Below are positions 26,177 to 34,808 of a stretch of DNA of 64,000 bases, in pieces. Within the stretch, counting starts at the first letter, position 1. The number at the start of each line of letters is the position of its first letter. Location of the stretch: the NCBI GenBank assembly GCA_964639245.1, contig CAZXCU010000014.1, forward strand, positions 1 to 64,000, given 5' to 3'. The notes under the pieces were generated by a model, which was not told where the DNA came from, ran no database searches, and saw only the letters and a program-made list of their open reading frames with translations. The stretch comes from SB15 sp964639245. GTDB lineage: Bacteria; Chloroflexota; Anaerolineae; Aggregatilineales; J027. Both the position numbers and the translations under genes were made by a program.

Positions 26177-27154
26177 ATGGCAACCCAAACGCCTCTCCTG
26201 AACCAACCGACCACCCCCTTCGGAAATTTTGTGCGCGTTATTTTTCCGATTTTCGGTTGGTCAGTGATTATCATTTTCGCGCTGATTCAACTGCTGCCGT
26301 TTGTGTTGACGGTGAGCAATTCGTTTAAATGTTTGCCTGCCATCCAAACCGAAGGGCAAGCGATTATCCCTGTCCCACCCGCCGCGAAGTGCGAATCCAC
26401 CCGGATTAACGAGGAGGGGGAAGAAGTCCGAACGGTGCTTGCCGCCGACGAAACCGCCGGGGGCATTACGTTTAACCCCTCAACTGACGGTTACGAGGAA
26501 ATTTTTGATGCACGCCTGCCGCGCTGGGTACTTAATACCGCGTTTGTGGCGGTAGCGGTCACGGTTTTGCATCTCGTCTTTGATTCGATGGCAGGCTATG
26601 CGCTGGCTCGTTTGCGCTTTCCCGGCAGCCGCTTTATGTTTTTTCTGATACTCGGAATCTTGATGATTCCGGGCATTGTGCTGCTGCTGCCGCGTTTCAT
26701 CATTTTGAAAGAAATCGGACTACTGAACAGTTATCCCGCGCTGATTTTACCTTTTGCAGCGAGTCTGTTTGGTGTCTTCTTGATGAAACAATTTTTTGAA
26801 ACAGTTCCCAAAGAAATTGAAGAAGCCGCGATGGTGGACGGGGCCAGCCGCTTCGGGATTTTCTTCCGTATCGTGCTGCCCATTTCGACCCCCGCGCTGA
26901 CTGCGCTAGCGATTTTCAGTTTTCAGGGCATGTGGAACGAATTTTTGCAGGTGCTTTTGCTGGTCGCACCACGCAGCGAATTGTGGACTCTGCCCTTGGG
27001 GATGGCCTTTTTACGTGGGGAAGTCGGAGAAAACTTACGCTGGCATTCCTTCCTTGCCGGATCTGTCATTACGACTTTGCCGCTAGTGCTGATTTTCTTT
27101 GCTTTTCAGCGTTATTTTGTAGAAGGCATTAGTTACACCGGATTGAAGGGCTAA
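26177..27154 (+). CDS. ABC sugar-transporter permease (MalG/UgpE type)
   Basis: Second permease, 325 residues from ATG 26177. The first membrane segment (GWSVIIIFALIQLLPFVLTV) is followed by an extracytoplasmic insert of about 80 residues that is Cys-containing and charged (CLPAIQ, AAKCESTRINEEGEE), longer than in typical MalG proteins. Then come the five core segments and the EAA loop EEAAMVDGASRFGIFFRIVLPI. The C-terminus RYFVEGISYTGLKG is the usual MalG end. It sits 11 bases after permease 1 and overlaps the next gene by one base (TAATG). Confidence 0.93.
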   Translation: MATQTPLLNQPTTPFGNFVRVIFPIFGWSVIIIFALIQLLPFVLTVSNSFKCLPAIQTEGQAIIPVPPAAKCESTRINEEGEEVRTVLAADETAGGITFNPSTDGYEEIFDARLPRWVLNTAFVAVAVTVLHLVFDSMAGYALARLRFPGSRFMFFLILGILMIPGIVLLLPRFIILKEIGLLNSYPALILPFAASLFGVFLMKQFFETVPKEIEEAAMVDGASRFGIFFRIVLPISTPALTALAIFSFQGMWNEFLQVLLLVAPRSELWTLPLGMAFLRGEVGENLRWHSFLAGSVITTLPLVLIFFAFQRYFVEGISYTGLKG

Positions 27155-27780
27155 TGTTGGCGGCGATACGTGCGGTAGGGCGGGGTCTAAATAATGTCCG
27201 GCTGAGTGGCTATGCCTATATCTGGTCAAATTTGGCGTTTCTGGCGTTAAGTTTGCCGATTGTGACCCTACCTGCCGCATGGAGTGCGTTGTGGCGGGTG
27301 GGGCATGTCGCCCAAACCGAACCGACTGGCGCAGACCTTGACCTGTTCTGGGAAACCTTTAAAGCCAACTTGCTGCGGGCGATGCCGTGGGGCGCATTCA
27401 TGCTGGCCTATGGTGTGGTGAATTTTGGCAATTTACTCGTCTATCGCACGGTTGACTCAGGAGTTATTTCGGTACTGCGGATATTCTGGTGGCTTTCCAC
27501 CGTGCTTTGGGCGGGGATTCTGTTTTATACTTGGACAATCTATTATGAAATGGAACAGCCCACGCTGGTGGGCGCGACTCGTAATGCGGCGGTCATGACC
27601 CTGACCAACCCCGTCTTTACGCTGGTGGTGTTGCTGTCGATTGTGCTGATTGCCCTCGTAAGTGTGGTGCTAGCCGCGCTGTGGGTCGTTTTGACATGGG
27701 GTGCGATTTCGGCGGTGTCCAATGCGGCGGTTCTGGATAGATTGGCGCTGTTCCGTGCATCTCAGGAGCGCAGGGCATGA
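27154..27780 (+). CDS. DUF624/YesL-like membrane protein
   Basis: A 208-residue protein with about five membrane segments. It resembles DUF624 (YesL) proteins, which sit in many sugar ABC operons of Firmicutes and Chloroflexota: a short amphipathic start, NLAFLALSLPIVTLPAAWSALWRVGHVAQ, then ETFKANLLRAMPWG. The molecular role of this family is not established. The start and stop overlap both neighbours (TAATG and ATGA), so expression is coupled to the transporter and regulator. Confidence 0.75.
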   Translation: MLAAIRAVGRGLNNVRLSGYAYIWSNLAFLALSLPIVTLPAAWSALWRVGHVAQTEPTGADLDLFWETFKANLLRAMPWGAFMLAYGVVNFGNLLVYRTVDSGVISVLRIFWWLSTVLWAGILFYTWTIYYEMEQPTLVGATRNAAVMTLTNPVFTLVVLLSIVLIALVSVVLAALWVVLTWGAISAVSNAAVLDRLALFRASQERRA

Positions 27781-28787
27781 CCTCTATCAAAGAAGTAGCA
27801 CGAGCTGCCGGAGTTTCTGTTACTACGGTTTCTTATGTTTTAAATGATAAGGGCAACATCAGCCCGGAAACCCGCCAGCGCGTGTTGGATGTTATCCAAC
27901 AACTTGGTTACACCCCCAGTACCCAAGCGCGTAATCTGCGTGAGCAGCAGGCACGCATCATTGGCTATCCATGGCGTGCGCCGCTGGATTTGCACGAAGG
28001 CAATCCGGTGCTGGATACCTTTTTACATGCAGTGATTCAAGGCTTGGAGGCCACAGGCCGCCATCTGTTGATTTTTGACGACCCGATTGATAAGAGTGTC
28101 CCCACTTTTAGCGAGATGATTGACAGTCAACGTGTCGATGGGTTTATCATCGCCAATACCGAAGACCACGACCCGCGTATCGCTTTTTTGCATGAACGCC
28201 GTGTACCATTCACGATGTTTGGGCGGACGAATTCGCCCCTTGATGACAAAGTGGCATGGGTAGATGTGGACGGTTGCGCGGGCTTGTGGTTGGCAACGAC
28301 CCACCTTTTAGAACAGGGACATCAGCGCATCGGGTTTATCGGTTGGCCTCCCAATTCAGTCGCGGGAGATGCACGGTACAGTGGATATACCCAGGCGCTG
28401 TATGAACATGATATGACCCTTGACCCCACCCTGATTGTGCGTTGCGAAAATCTTGTCCCGGAAGGCTACCAGGCCGCTAAACAGTTGATGAGTCTGGCAG
28501 AACCGCCCACTGGGGTGGTGGCCTTAAGCGATATTCTGGCAATCGGGGCGCTGCGCTACTTCAACGAACACCATTTAGCCATTGCCTTAACCGGATTTGA
28601 TGACATCCCAACGGCGGAATATATCTCCCCACCCTTAACAACCCTACGCCAACCGATTGCGGAAGTTGCCGAACGGCTGGTGTCGATGCTGCTTGCTCAA
28701 TTACAGGGCGACTCGCTGGAAGAATCGCATTATCTTCTCCAACCTGAGCTTATTGTTCGATCCAGTAGCTTGAGAGGAAATTTGTAG
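27777..28787 (+). CDS. LacI-family transcriptional regulator
   Basis: A 336-residue repressor. The N-terminal HTH and hinge are clear: SIKEVARAAGVSVTTVSYVLNDKGNI in two parts (residues 2-28), then TRQRVLDVIQQLGYTPS. The periplasmic-binding-protein-like effector domain follows, with DGFIIANTEDHD, GFIGWPPNS and the operator-specific family ending ITGFDDIP-like sequence (LTGFDDIPTAEYISPPLTTLRQP). Position inside the operon it should control implies autoregulation. The matching target is the palindrome at 23664-23704. Confidence 0.94.
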   Translation: MTSIKEVARAAGVSVTTVSYVLNDKGNISPETRQRVLDVIQQLGYTPSTQARNLREQQARIIGYPWRAPLDLHEGNPVLDTFLHAVIQGLEATGRHLLIFDDPIDKSVPTFSEMIDSQRVDGFIIANTEDHDPRIAFLHERRVPFTMFGRTNSPLDDKVAWVDVDGCAGLWLATTHLLEQGHQRIGFIGWPPNSVAGDARYSGYTQALYEHDMTLDPTLIVRCENLVPEGYQAAKQLMSLAEPPTGVVALSDILAIGALRYFNEHHLAIALTGFDDIPTAEYISPPLTTLRQPIAEVAERLVSMLLAQLQGDSLEESHYLLQPELIVRSSSLRGNL

Positions 28788-28790
28788 CTT

Positions 28791-30968
28791 ATGAGAGCTT
28801 TTGAAAAACGTTTGTGGGAAGTTACCGAACATCCCTTTCACCCCGAAAAACTACCCCACACCGAAACAATTTTTACGATTGGCAACGGGCTGGTCGGTGT
28901 GCGGGGTAGCTTTGAGGAGGGGTATCCCCATGAGTCCGATTTAACACTGGCACATGGGATTTACAACCACAAAGCCAATACGCTTGTTCCCGAATTGGTT
29001 GCGCTGCCCAACTGGTTCGCCTTGCGAATCCGCATTAATGGCGAAGATTTCCGCATGAATCGGGGACGGTTGATGGGCTATCATCGCACGCTCGATTTAA
29101 AAACCGGGATTTTGTGGCGCGGGGTGTTGTGGCAAAGTCCCGATCAAGAAACCGTGGTGCGGTTTGCCTTTGAACGCTTCACCAGTTTGAACAATCCGCA
29201 TGTCTTGGCGCTGCAAGTTTTAATTCAGGTCTTGAATGAAGGCCAACACACGCTGGAAATCACCAGTCTGTTGGATGGCACTGTGGTTAATCCACCGGAA
29301 GTTGACCACTGGCAAACCCTCACGGGCGGCAGCACGGGAGACACGCTGGAAATACATGGCCTCACTGACCAGAGTGGTTATACGGTTGCCATGCGGGGAC
29401 AAACCTTGCTTTCTGAACAGGCTGCATGGCATGATGTTTCTTCCCCGCGCACACCAGCCCATCAAACAACTTTTACCGTGGCGCAGAATCAAAAAATACA
29501 GGTAACAAAACTGGTTGCGCTGCACACCTCGCGTGACAGCAACGACCCGCGTACTGTCACGCAAGCGACCTTGCAGCAGGCAGTTAGAACGGGTTATGAA
29601 TCGCTCAAATCTGCACATATCGCGGCATGGGCGGATTACTGGCAGGATATGGATGTCCAGATTGACGGGGATGAAGTCGCACAGCAGGCCATCCGCTTTA
29701 ATTTGTATCATTTGCTGATTGCAGCTCCCACCACCGAAGAACGGGTCAGCATCGGGGCAAAAACGCTCAGTGGGCATGGTTACAAAGGGCATGTTTTCTG
29801 GGATACGGAATTGTTCATGGTGCCGCCGTTTACCCTGAGTCGGCCTGACTTCGCCCGTCGTTTGCTGATGTATCGCTATCACAATCTGGCAGGCGCACGA
29901 CACAAAGCGGCAGAAGCAGGGTATGAGGGCGCGATGTTCCCATGGGAAAGTACCGACACGGGCGAAGAAACCACCCCGCGTTTGGTCACGGATGCTCATG
30001 GGCGCGAAATCCGCATCTGGACAGGCGACAACGAGCAGCATATTTCGACGGATATTGCCTACGCGGTCATGCAGTTCTGGCGCTGGACGGGCGATGATGG
30101 ATGGTTTCGTCAATATGGCGCGGAATTGGTGCTGGATACGGCAAAATTCTGGGGCAGCCGTGCAGAATACAACGCCGACAAAGACCGCTACGAGTTACGG
30201 ATGCAAATTGGCCCGGATGAATACCATGAAAATGTAGATAACAGCGTTTTTACCAATCGCATGGTTGTTTGGCATTTGCAAACGGCACTGGATGTGTGGG
30301 CATGGCTGGAACATCACACGCTTGACGATGCCACGCGGTTGCAACAATCGCTCGGCTTGACATCGGACATGCGCCAGCAATGGCAAACCATCGCTGAAAA
30401 AATGTGGATTCCGCAGGTGGACGGGGTGCTGGAACAGTTCGAGAATTTCTTTGAACGCCTCAAACCGATTAACCTAGAAGATTATACGCCGCGTGTCACC
30501 AATATGGATGTCATTCTGGGTCACGAAAAAACCCAGCGCTTCCGTGTTATTAAACAAGCCGATGTGGTCATGTTGATGGCGCTGCTCGGCAAAGATTTGG
30601 GAGATGATGATTTTCTCCAGCGCAACTGGGAACTCTATTCCAAAGTTGTCGATCATGGGTCGTCATTGAGTCCATCCATTCATGCGATGGTGGCGGCGCG
30701 TTTAAATCGGGTGGAAGAAGCCTACGAAAATTTCATTTACGCCGCCACCGTCGATTTAGCCGACCTCAAAGGCAATGTACACGATGGGATTCACGCTGCC
30801 TCGTGCGGGGGGGTGTGGCAGGCGGTGGTGTTTGGGTTTTGCGGGCTAGCGCTCCGTGACGATGGAAGTGTAACGACCCACCCCTGTCTGCCGGAACATT
30901 GGCGGCGCGTGTCGTTCAAAATTTATCATCAGGGCAAACCTGTTACCATTGTGCTGCCCAAAGGATAA
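28791..30968 (+). CDS. Glycoside hydrolase family 65 phosphorylase (kojibiose/maltose/trehalose phosphorylase type)
   Basis: Inverting phosphorylase that splits an alpha-linked glucose disaccharide with phosphate into glucose and beta-glucose 1-phosphate. Domain order over 725 residues is N-terminal beta-sandwich (TIGNGLVGVRGSFEEG), helical linker, (alpha/alpha)6 barrel (GHVFWDTELFMVPPF, GAMFPWES) and a short C-terminal sheet. The predicted general acid is Glu477 in GPDEYHENVDN. SIGAKTLSGHGYKGHVFWD includes the phosphate/substrate site. The next gene is beta-phosphoglucomutase, which consumes its product. The exact disaccharide (maltose, kojibiose, nigerose or trehalose) cannot be decided by eye. 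Confidence 0.93.
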   Translation: MRAFEKRLWEVTEHPFHPEKLPHTETIFTIGNGLVGVRGSFEEGYPHESDLTLAHGIYNHKANTLVPELVALPNWFALRIRINGEDFRMNRGRLMGYHRTLDLKTGILWRGVLWQSPDQETVVRFAFERFTSLNNPHVLALQVLIQVLNEGQHTLEITSLLDGTVVNPPEVDHWQTLTGGSTGDTLEIHGLTDQSGYTVAMRGQTLLSEQAAWHDVSSPRTPAHQTTFTVAQNQKIQVTKLVALHTSRDSNDPRTVTQATLQQAVRTGYESLKSAHIAAWADYWQDMDVQIDGDEVAQQAIRFNLYHLLIAAPTTEERVSIGAKTLSGHGYKGHVFWDTELFMVPPFTLSRPDFARRLLMYRYHNLAGARHKAAEAGYEGAMFPWESTDTGEETTPRLVTDAHGREIRIWTGDNEQHISTDIAYAVMQFWRWTGDDGWFRQYGAELVLDTAKFWGSRAEYNADKDRYELRMQIGPDEYHENVDNSVFTNRMVVWHLQTALDVWAWLEHHTLDDATRLQQSLGLTSDMRQQWQTIAEKMWIPQVDGVLEQFENFFERLKPINLEDYTPRVTNMDVILGHEKTQRFRVIKQADVVMLMALLGKDLGDDDFLQRNWELYSKVVDHGSSLSPSIHAMVAARLNRVEEAYENFIYAATVDLADLKGNVHDGIHAASCGGVWQAVVFGFCGLALRDDGSVTTHPCLPEHWRRVSFKIYHQGKPVTIVLPKG

Positions 30969-30971
30969 CCC

Positions 30972-31619
30972 ATGCAGATAGGCTATATTTTTGATCTTGA
31001 TGGGGTTATCACCGATACCGCCGAATTTCATTTTCGGGCATGGAAAAAATTAGCCGATGAGGAAGGGTTGCCCTTTACCCGTGAGGATAATGAAGCCCTG
31101 CGGGGAGTACCGCGTCGGCGCAGTTTGGAAATCCTGCTCAAAGGACGCACCTTCCGCGAAGAAAAAATGCTCGACATGATGGAGCGCAAAAATAACGATT
31201 ACCGTCGCTTTCTCGATGAAATCACCCCGCAGGATTTGCTGCCGGGTGTGTTGGATTTTTTGCACGCTGCCAGAGCCAGAGGCATCCTCTTGGGGATTGG
31301 CTCTGCCAGCAAAAATGCCAGCACCGTGCTGGAAAAATTAGGTGTAGCCGATTTGTTTGAGGCGATTGGCGATGGGTTCAGCGTGGTCAATCAAAAACCC
31401 GCCCCGGATTTGTTTGTGTGGGTCGCGGGGCGTTTGGGACTGCCGCCGACTCAATGTGTGGTGTTTGAGGATGCCGAAGCGGGCATTGAAGCGGCGCTGG
31501 CGGGCGGGTTTTATGCCGTCGGAATCGGCCCGGTAGAACGGGTGGGCAAGGCACATCAGATTTTGCCAAACGGGTTGCAGGATGTTGACTTGAACACCTT
31601 GATTGTGCCAGCCCGCTAA
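30972..31619 (+). CDS. pgmB: Beta-phosphoglucomutase (HAD superfamily)
   Basis: Converts beta-glucose 1-phosphate from the GH65 enzyme to glucose 6-phosphate. The 215 residues carry the HAD motifs: nucleophile and acid/base Asp in FDLDGVITDTAEFHF (residues 7-21), Ser/Thr motif GIGSASKNAS, Lys in NQKPAPDLFV, and the Mg ligands in VFEDAEAGIEAA. The cap contains RGVPRRRSLEILL typical of this mutase. Shine-Dalgarno AAAGGA overlaps the GH65 end. A terminator follows, closing the operon. Confidence 0.94.
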   Translation: MQIGYIFDLDGVITDTAEFHFRAWKKLADEEGLPFTREDNEALRGVPRRRSLEILLKGRTFREEKMLDMMERKNNDYRRFLDEITPQDLLPGVLDFLHAARARGILLGIGSASKNASTVLEKLGVADLFEAIGDGFSVVNQKPAPDLFVWVAGRLGLPPTQCVVFEDAEAGIEAALAGGFYAVGIGPVERVGKAHQILPNGLQDVDLNTLIVPAR

Positions 31620-31644
31620 TTTTTTCTAGGGATACCCCTGAAAC

Positions 31645-31676
31645 AAATACCCCACGTCAAGGTGGGGTATTTTAAT
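31645..31676 (+). terminator. Rho-independent terminator after pgmB
   Basis: Perfect stem AAATACCCCAC (31645-31655) with GTGGGGTATTT (31662-31672), a 6-base loop and a T-rich tail. Confidence 0.88.
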
Positions 31677-31871
31677 TTCTCAGGTTATGCAGAAATCAGT
31701 TTTTCACAGGGCGTAAGGGGAGTTAATTTTTGGTTCACGCGATAACGGGAAATAAATTTCTTACAAATTCTTAATCAAATAGGACAATCCTCCTATCCCA
31801 ACCAAATTCAAACTGTTGTATAGTGTAATTAGTTATAAGTTTTTACAATCTTCATGAAAGGTGTGAGGACA

Positions 31872-32096
31872 ATGATTATAGGGATGGAAAGTGGACATCA
31901 CACCCGCGTCGAAATCGTCGCCCCTTACACAGGTCAAGATTTTTCTGTGTTTTTGGATTTGCTCGACCAGTTATACGACGCAATTGCGACCCGCCGTTTG
32001 GATGATGTGTCCGAACTGGATAAACGGCAGGTCATTGGCTGGCTCAAAGATATTCGCGTTACGAGTGGGGAACTGATTGACGCATTGGATCAGTAA
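31872..32096 (+). CDS. Small hypothetical protein
   Basis: A 74-residue soluble protein, not recognised. ATG 31872 is favoured by AAAGGTG 8 bases upstream; ATG 31854 is an in-frame alternative adding six residues. It is acidic and mostly helical in appearance, with FSVFLDLLDQLYDAIATRRLDDV and KRQVIGWLKDIRVTSGELIDALD. A TATAGT -10-like box is at 31819-31824. Its last 38 bases overlap the convergent glpD gene, which is unusual and could create antisense coupling. Confidence 0.6.
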   Translation: MIIGMESGHHTRVEIVAPYTGQDFSVFLDLLDQLYDAIATRRLDDVSELDKRQVIGWLKDIRVTSGELIDALDQ

Positions 32097-33771
32097 CCAG
32101 TTCTGTTCCGTGTTTTTCCCTCACGGTAGCGACAGTTGAATCGACTTGTTTCTGGACATCTGCGGGTGTCCAATTTTTTTCCTGTGCCATGACCTCCGCG
32201 ATTTCCTGCAACAAGGGCAGGGTTAATTTGCCCAACATCCCCAGCAAAGTCCGCCGCAGCACCATATCTTCCAGATTCACGACTTTTTCATGCTGCGTGA
32301 GGAATTGAAGCTCACGCTGGCTGTAATCGGGCGCATGGTCAAGCGGTTTGTCCTGCCCCTGTGCGATAAACTGCGCGATTTTTTCCGCATAAGTGCCATA
32401 GCGTTCAAACAAAACCCGTGCGCGGGGCATCTCCACCGGAAGGTTTTGCAGCCATCGGGTGACATCGGATTCGGTTTTGGGATAATCGATGCCCCCACCA
32501 AAGGCGCGATGCTGGGTGTGGACGGTACGTGAGGCATTCAGTTTTTGCAAGATTTTATCGGCGGCTTGTTCGCCAAACGCACGCTGCGTTGTCCATTTGC
32601 CCCCGACCAGCGAATAAATCGGATAATTCACCCCGTTGCCTGCTTCCGTGACACGGATGCTGTGGTCACGGCTGATTTGTCCCGGGGTGGCAGCATCACT
32701 CGCAGGCAGTGGACGCACCCCCGTAAATTTAAAAACAATGTGCGAACGGTCTAGGTGAATGGTGGGGAATACTTTTTTGACCAAGCCCAGAATGTAATCA
32801 ATTTCGGCTTCGGTGCAGCGGGCTTCATCGGGATTTTCAATAGGAATGTCGGTAGTACCAATCATCACTTTATCATGGTAGGGCAAAATGAGGACAATCC
32901 GCCCGTCGTTGTTTTCAAAGAAAATTTCGCTGCCATTGGTCGCTTTGAGCAGGTCGGGATGGTCAATGATAAGGTGAGAGCCTTTTGTCCCGCCGATAAA
33001 TTGACTTGGTTTTTGCATAGCACGGTTGGCAAAGTCAATCCACGGGCCAGCCGCGTTGACCACAAGTTGCGGTTTGACCTCAAATTCCTGTCCGGTGATT
33101 TCGTCCTTGAGCGTGACGGTATCCCCTGTCCCGCGCACCACCGAAACATAGTTTAAGCTGTGTGCTTTGTCCGTTTCACCATCCATCAAAATGTCTAAAC
33201 AGAGGCGTTCGGGGTTGGGCATGAATCCATCATAGTAACGCGCCGCGCAAACAATGTCCGAATTAAAAAACGGGTATTTTTGCAGCGCTTCTTTTTTCAA
33301 ATAGACTTCGTGCTGCGGCATGACACGATGCTTGCGAACGAAAAAGTCGTACATCATCAAACCCAATTTGATGACCAGCGCTCCCCGTTCGGCAGGTTTG
33401 TTGCTTAAATCCAGAAATTTCAACGGTGCGTTGAGAATGCCAGAAAGCCAGCGAAAAATCGGGATGGTGGTGGGCAGGGGTTTGGCATAGTGGGGGGCGT
33501 TTTCAATTAACAAATTGCGTTCGTAAAGTGCTTCGCGCACCAAGCGAAATTCCCCATTTTCAAGGTAGCGAATCCCGCCGTGCAGCATGTGCGAAGATCC
33601 CGCGCTTGCCCCTGAACAAAAATCACCTTTTTCAACCAGAAGAACATCGATGCCCTGTAAGGCGAGTTCGCGGAAGGTAGCGATGCCGTTGATACCACCG
33701 CCGATAACCAGTACCGACACAGCCGGGTTTTGCTGATAGTGGGTGAGGAGGTCTTGCCTATTGACAACCAT
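32059..33771 (-). CDS. glpD: FAD-dependent glycerol-3-phosphate dehydrogenase
   Basis: Membrane-associated flavoprotein oxidising sn-glycerol 3-phosphate to dihydroxyacetone phosphate and passing electrons to quinone. The 570 residues start with the dinucleotide motif VLVIGGGINGIATFREL (20-36) and the GlpD signature GASAGSSHMLHGGIRYLENGE. Further marks are NAAGPWIDFANRAM, GTKGSHLIIDHPD, VMIGTTDIPIE and LVGGKWTTQRAFGEQAAD, then the C-terminal DAO_C helical domain (about 420-560). No glycerol kinase or facilitator gene is adjacent. The 3' end overlaps the small convergent gene by 38 bases. Confidence 0.94.
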   Translation of the reverse strand: MVVNRQDLLTHYQQNPAVSVLVIGGGINGIATFRELALQGIDVLLVEKGDFCSGASAGSSHMLHGGIRYLENGEFRLVREALYERNLLIENAPHYAKPLPTTIPIFRWLSGILNAPLKFLDLSNKPAERGALVIKLGLMMYDFFVRKHRVMPQHEVYLKKEALQKYPFFNSDIVCAARYYDGFMPNPERLCLDILMDGETDKAHSLNYVSVVRGTGDTVTLKDEITGQEFEVKPQLVVNAAGPWIDFANRAMQKPSQFIGGTKGSHLIIDHPDLLKATNGSEIFFENNDGRIVLILPYHDKVMIGTTDIPIENPDEARCTEAEIDYILGLVKKVFPTIHLDRSHIVFKFTGVRPLPASDAATPGQISRDHSIRVTEAGNGVNYPIYSLVGGKWTTQRAFGEQAADKILQKLNASRTVHTQHRAFGGGIDYPKTESDVTRWLQNLPVEMPRARVLFERYGTYAEKIAQFIAQGQDKPLDHAPDYSQRELQFLTQHEKVVNLEDMVLRRTLLGMLGKLTLPLLQEIAEVMAQEKNWTPADVQKQVDSTVATVREKHGTELVTDPMRQSVPHS

Positions 33772-33803
33772 GTAAAATTTTCTTCATATCACCTATTTTT
33801 TAG

Positions 33804-33809
33804 ATTATA
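33804..33809 (-). promoter_or_regulatory. -10 box of the glpD promoter
   Basis: On the minus strand a consensus TATAAT lies 33 bases before the glpD ATG. The -35 region is poor (no close TTGACA match at 16-18 bases), so activation or a weak promoter is possible. Confidence 0.35.
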
Positions 33810-33879
33810 CGGCGGTAGTTAAGCGTTTTACCAGTGAGAGGTGTCATGTTGGTCTGTAAGCGCGTCAGACAAGCATCAA

Positions 33880-33908
33880 TTGATAGTCAGGTAGGGGCGT
33901 GATAGAAT
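33880..33908 (+). promoter_or_regulatory. Promoter predicted to give a leaderless GT2 mRNA
   Basis: TTGATA (33880-33885), 17-base spacer, and extended -10 TGA-TAGAAT (33900-33908). The expected start of transcription, about 7 bases downstream, coincides with the A of the ATG at 33915. No Shine-Dalgarno is present. The -10 part overlaps a sequence (GTAGGGGCGTGATAGA, 33891-33906) related to the dispersed repeat seen at 41710. Confidence 0.55.
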
Positions 33909-33914
33909 GGAAAT

Positions 33915-34808
33915 ATGAACGATCTTGGTATTGTGATTGTCAACTGGAATACCTGCGCCCTGCTCAAGCGGTGTTTAGAAACTGTTTTTGCCAGCCAAAA
34001 TGTCACCCTGCGGGTCGTGGTCGTAGACAACAACAGCCCCGATGACAGCGTGGCGATGGTACAACGTGAATTTCCCCAAGTAGAACTCATCGCCAGCACC
34101 AGTAATGATGGCTACAGCACCGCCAATAACAAAGGGTTGCATTTGCTTGGATTCGGGCAGCCCGGTCATCCTGATGTACCGCGTTACGCCCTGCTGCTGA
34201 ATCCTGACACCGAACTGCCGCCGGATGGCTTGGCAAAAATGGTGGCATATATGGACGCTGACCCGCAATTGGGGGTGGCTGGCCCGAAATTGATGATGCT
34301 GGACGGTAATCTGGATTTGGCCTGCCGTCGTTCCTTCCCAACACCGATGGTGAGTTTTTACCGTATTGTGGGCTTGAGCAGCCTGTTCCCCAAAAGTAAA
34401 ATTTTTGGGCGCTATAACATGACATACCTTGACCCCGATGTAGAAACCGAAGTGGATTCGGTAGTCGGTGCATTTATGATGGTGCGCCGCGAAGCGATAG
34501 ACCGGGCGGGGCTTTTAAATGAAAAATTTTTCATGTACGGAGAAGACCTCGATTGGGCATATCGAATCAAGCAAGCCGGGTGGACGATCCGCTACAACCC
34601 AGCCGTAACAGTTCTGCACGTCAAGAGGGCCGCCAGCAGCAAGAATCACCGCGCACAACAGGAATTCCACCGGTCATCGCTGATGTTTTACCGGATGCAC
34701 TACCGACAGAAGACCCCGTTGTGGTTACACCTGATGGTGATGAGCGGCCTTATCTTGAAAGGTGGCCGACTGACCTGGCAGGAAGTCTGGCATCCCAGCC
34801 ACTATTAG
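33915..34808 (+). CDS. Glycosyltransferase family 2 (WbbL/rhamnosyltransferase-like)
   Basis: GT-A fold transferase, 297 residues, acting on a lipid-linked or surface polysaccharide. Visible: IVIVNWNTCALLKRCLETV (N-terminal strand and helix), VVVDNNSPDDS (nucleotide-sugar Asp), the DXD-type LLNPDTELPPDG, the acceptor-side GAFMMVRREAID and FMYGEDLDWAYRIKQAGW with the predicted base Glu/Asp, then a C-terminal helix that may touch the membrane. It is followed by and overlaps the sugar transferase gene. The donor sugar is not determinable. Confidence 0.92.
   Translation: MNDLGIVIVNWNTCALLKRCLETVFASQNVTLRVVVVDNNSPDDSVAMVQREFPQVELIASTSNDGYSTANNKGLHLLGFGQPGHPDVPRYALLLNPDTELPPDGLAKMVAYMDADPQLGVAGPKLMMLDGNLDLACRRSFPTPMVSFYRIVGLSSLFPKSKIFGRYNMTYLDPDVETEVDSVVGAFMMVRREAIDRAGLLNEKFFMYGEDLDWAYRIKQAGWTIRYNPAVTVLHVKRAASSKNHRAQQEFHRSSLMFYRMHYRQKTPLWLHLMVMSGLILKGGRLTWQEVWHPSHY

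Noticed and set aside
29220..30113. 297-codon open frame on the minus strand inside the GH65 gene
   Set aside because: No family resemblance, and it lies opposite conserved GH65 motifs.
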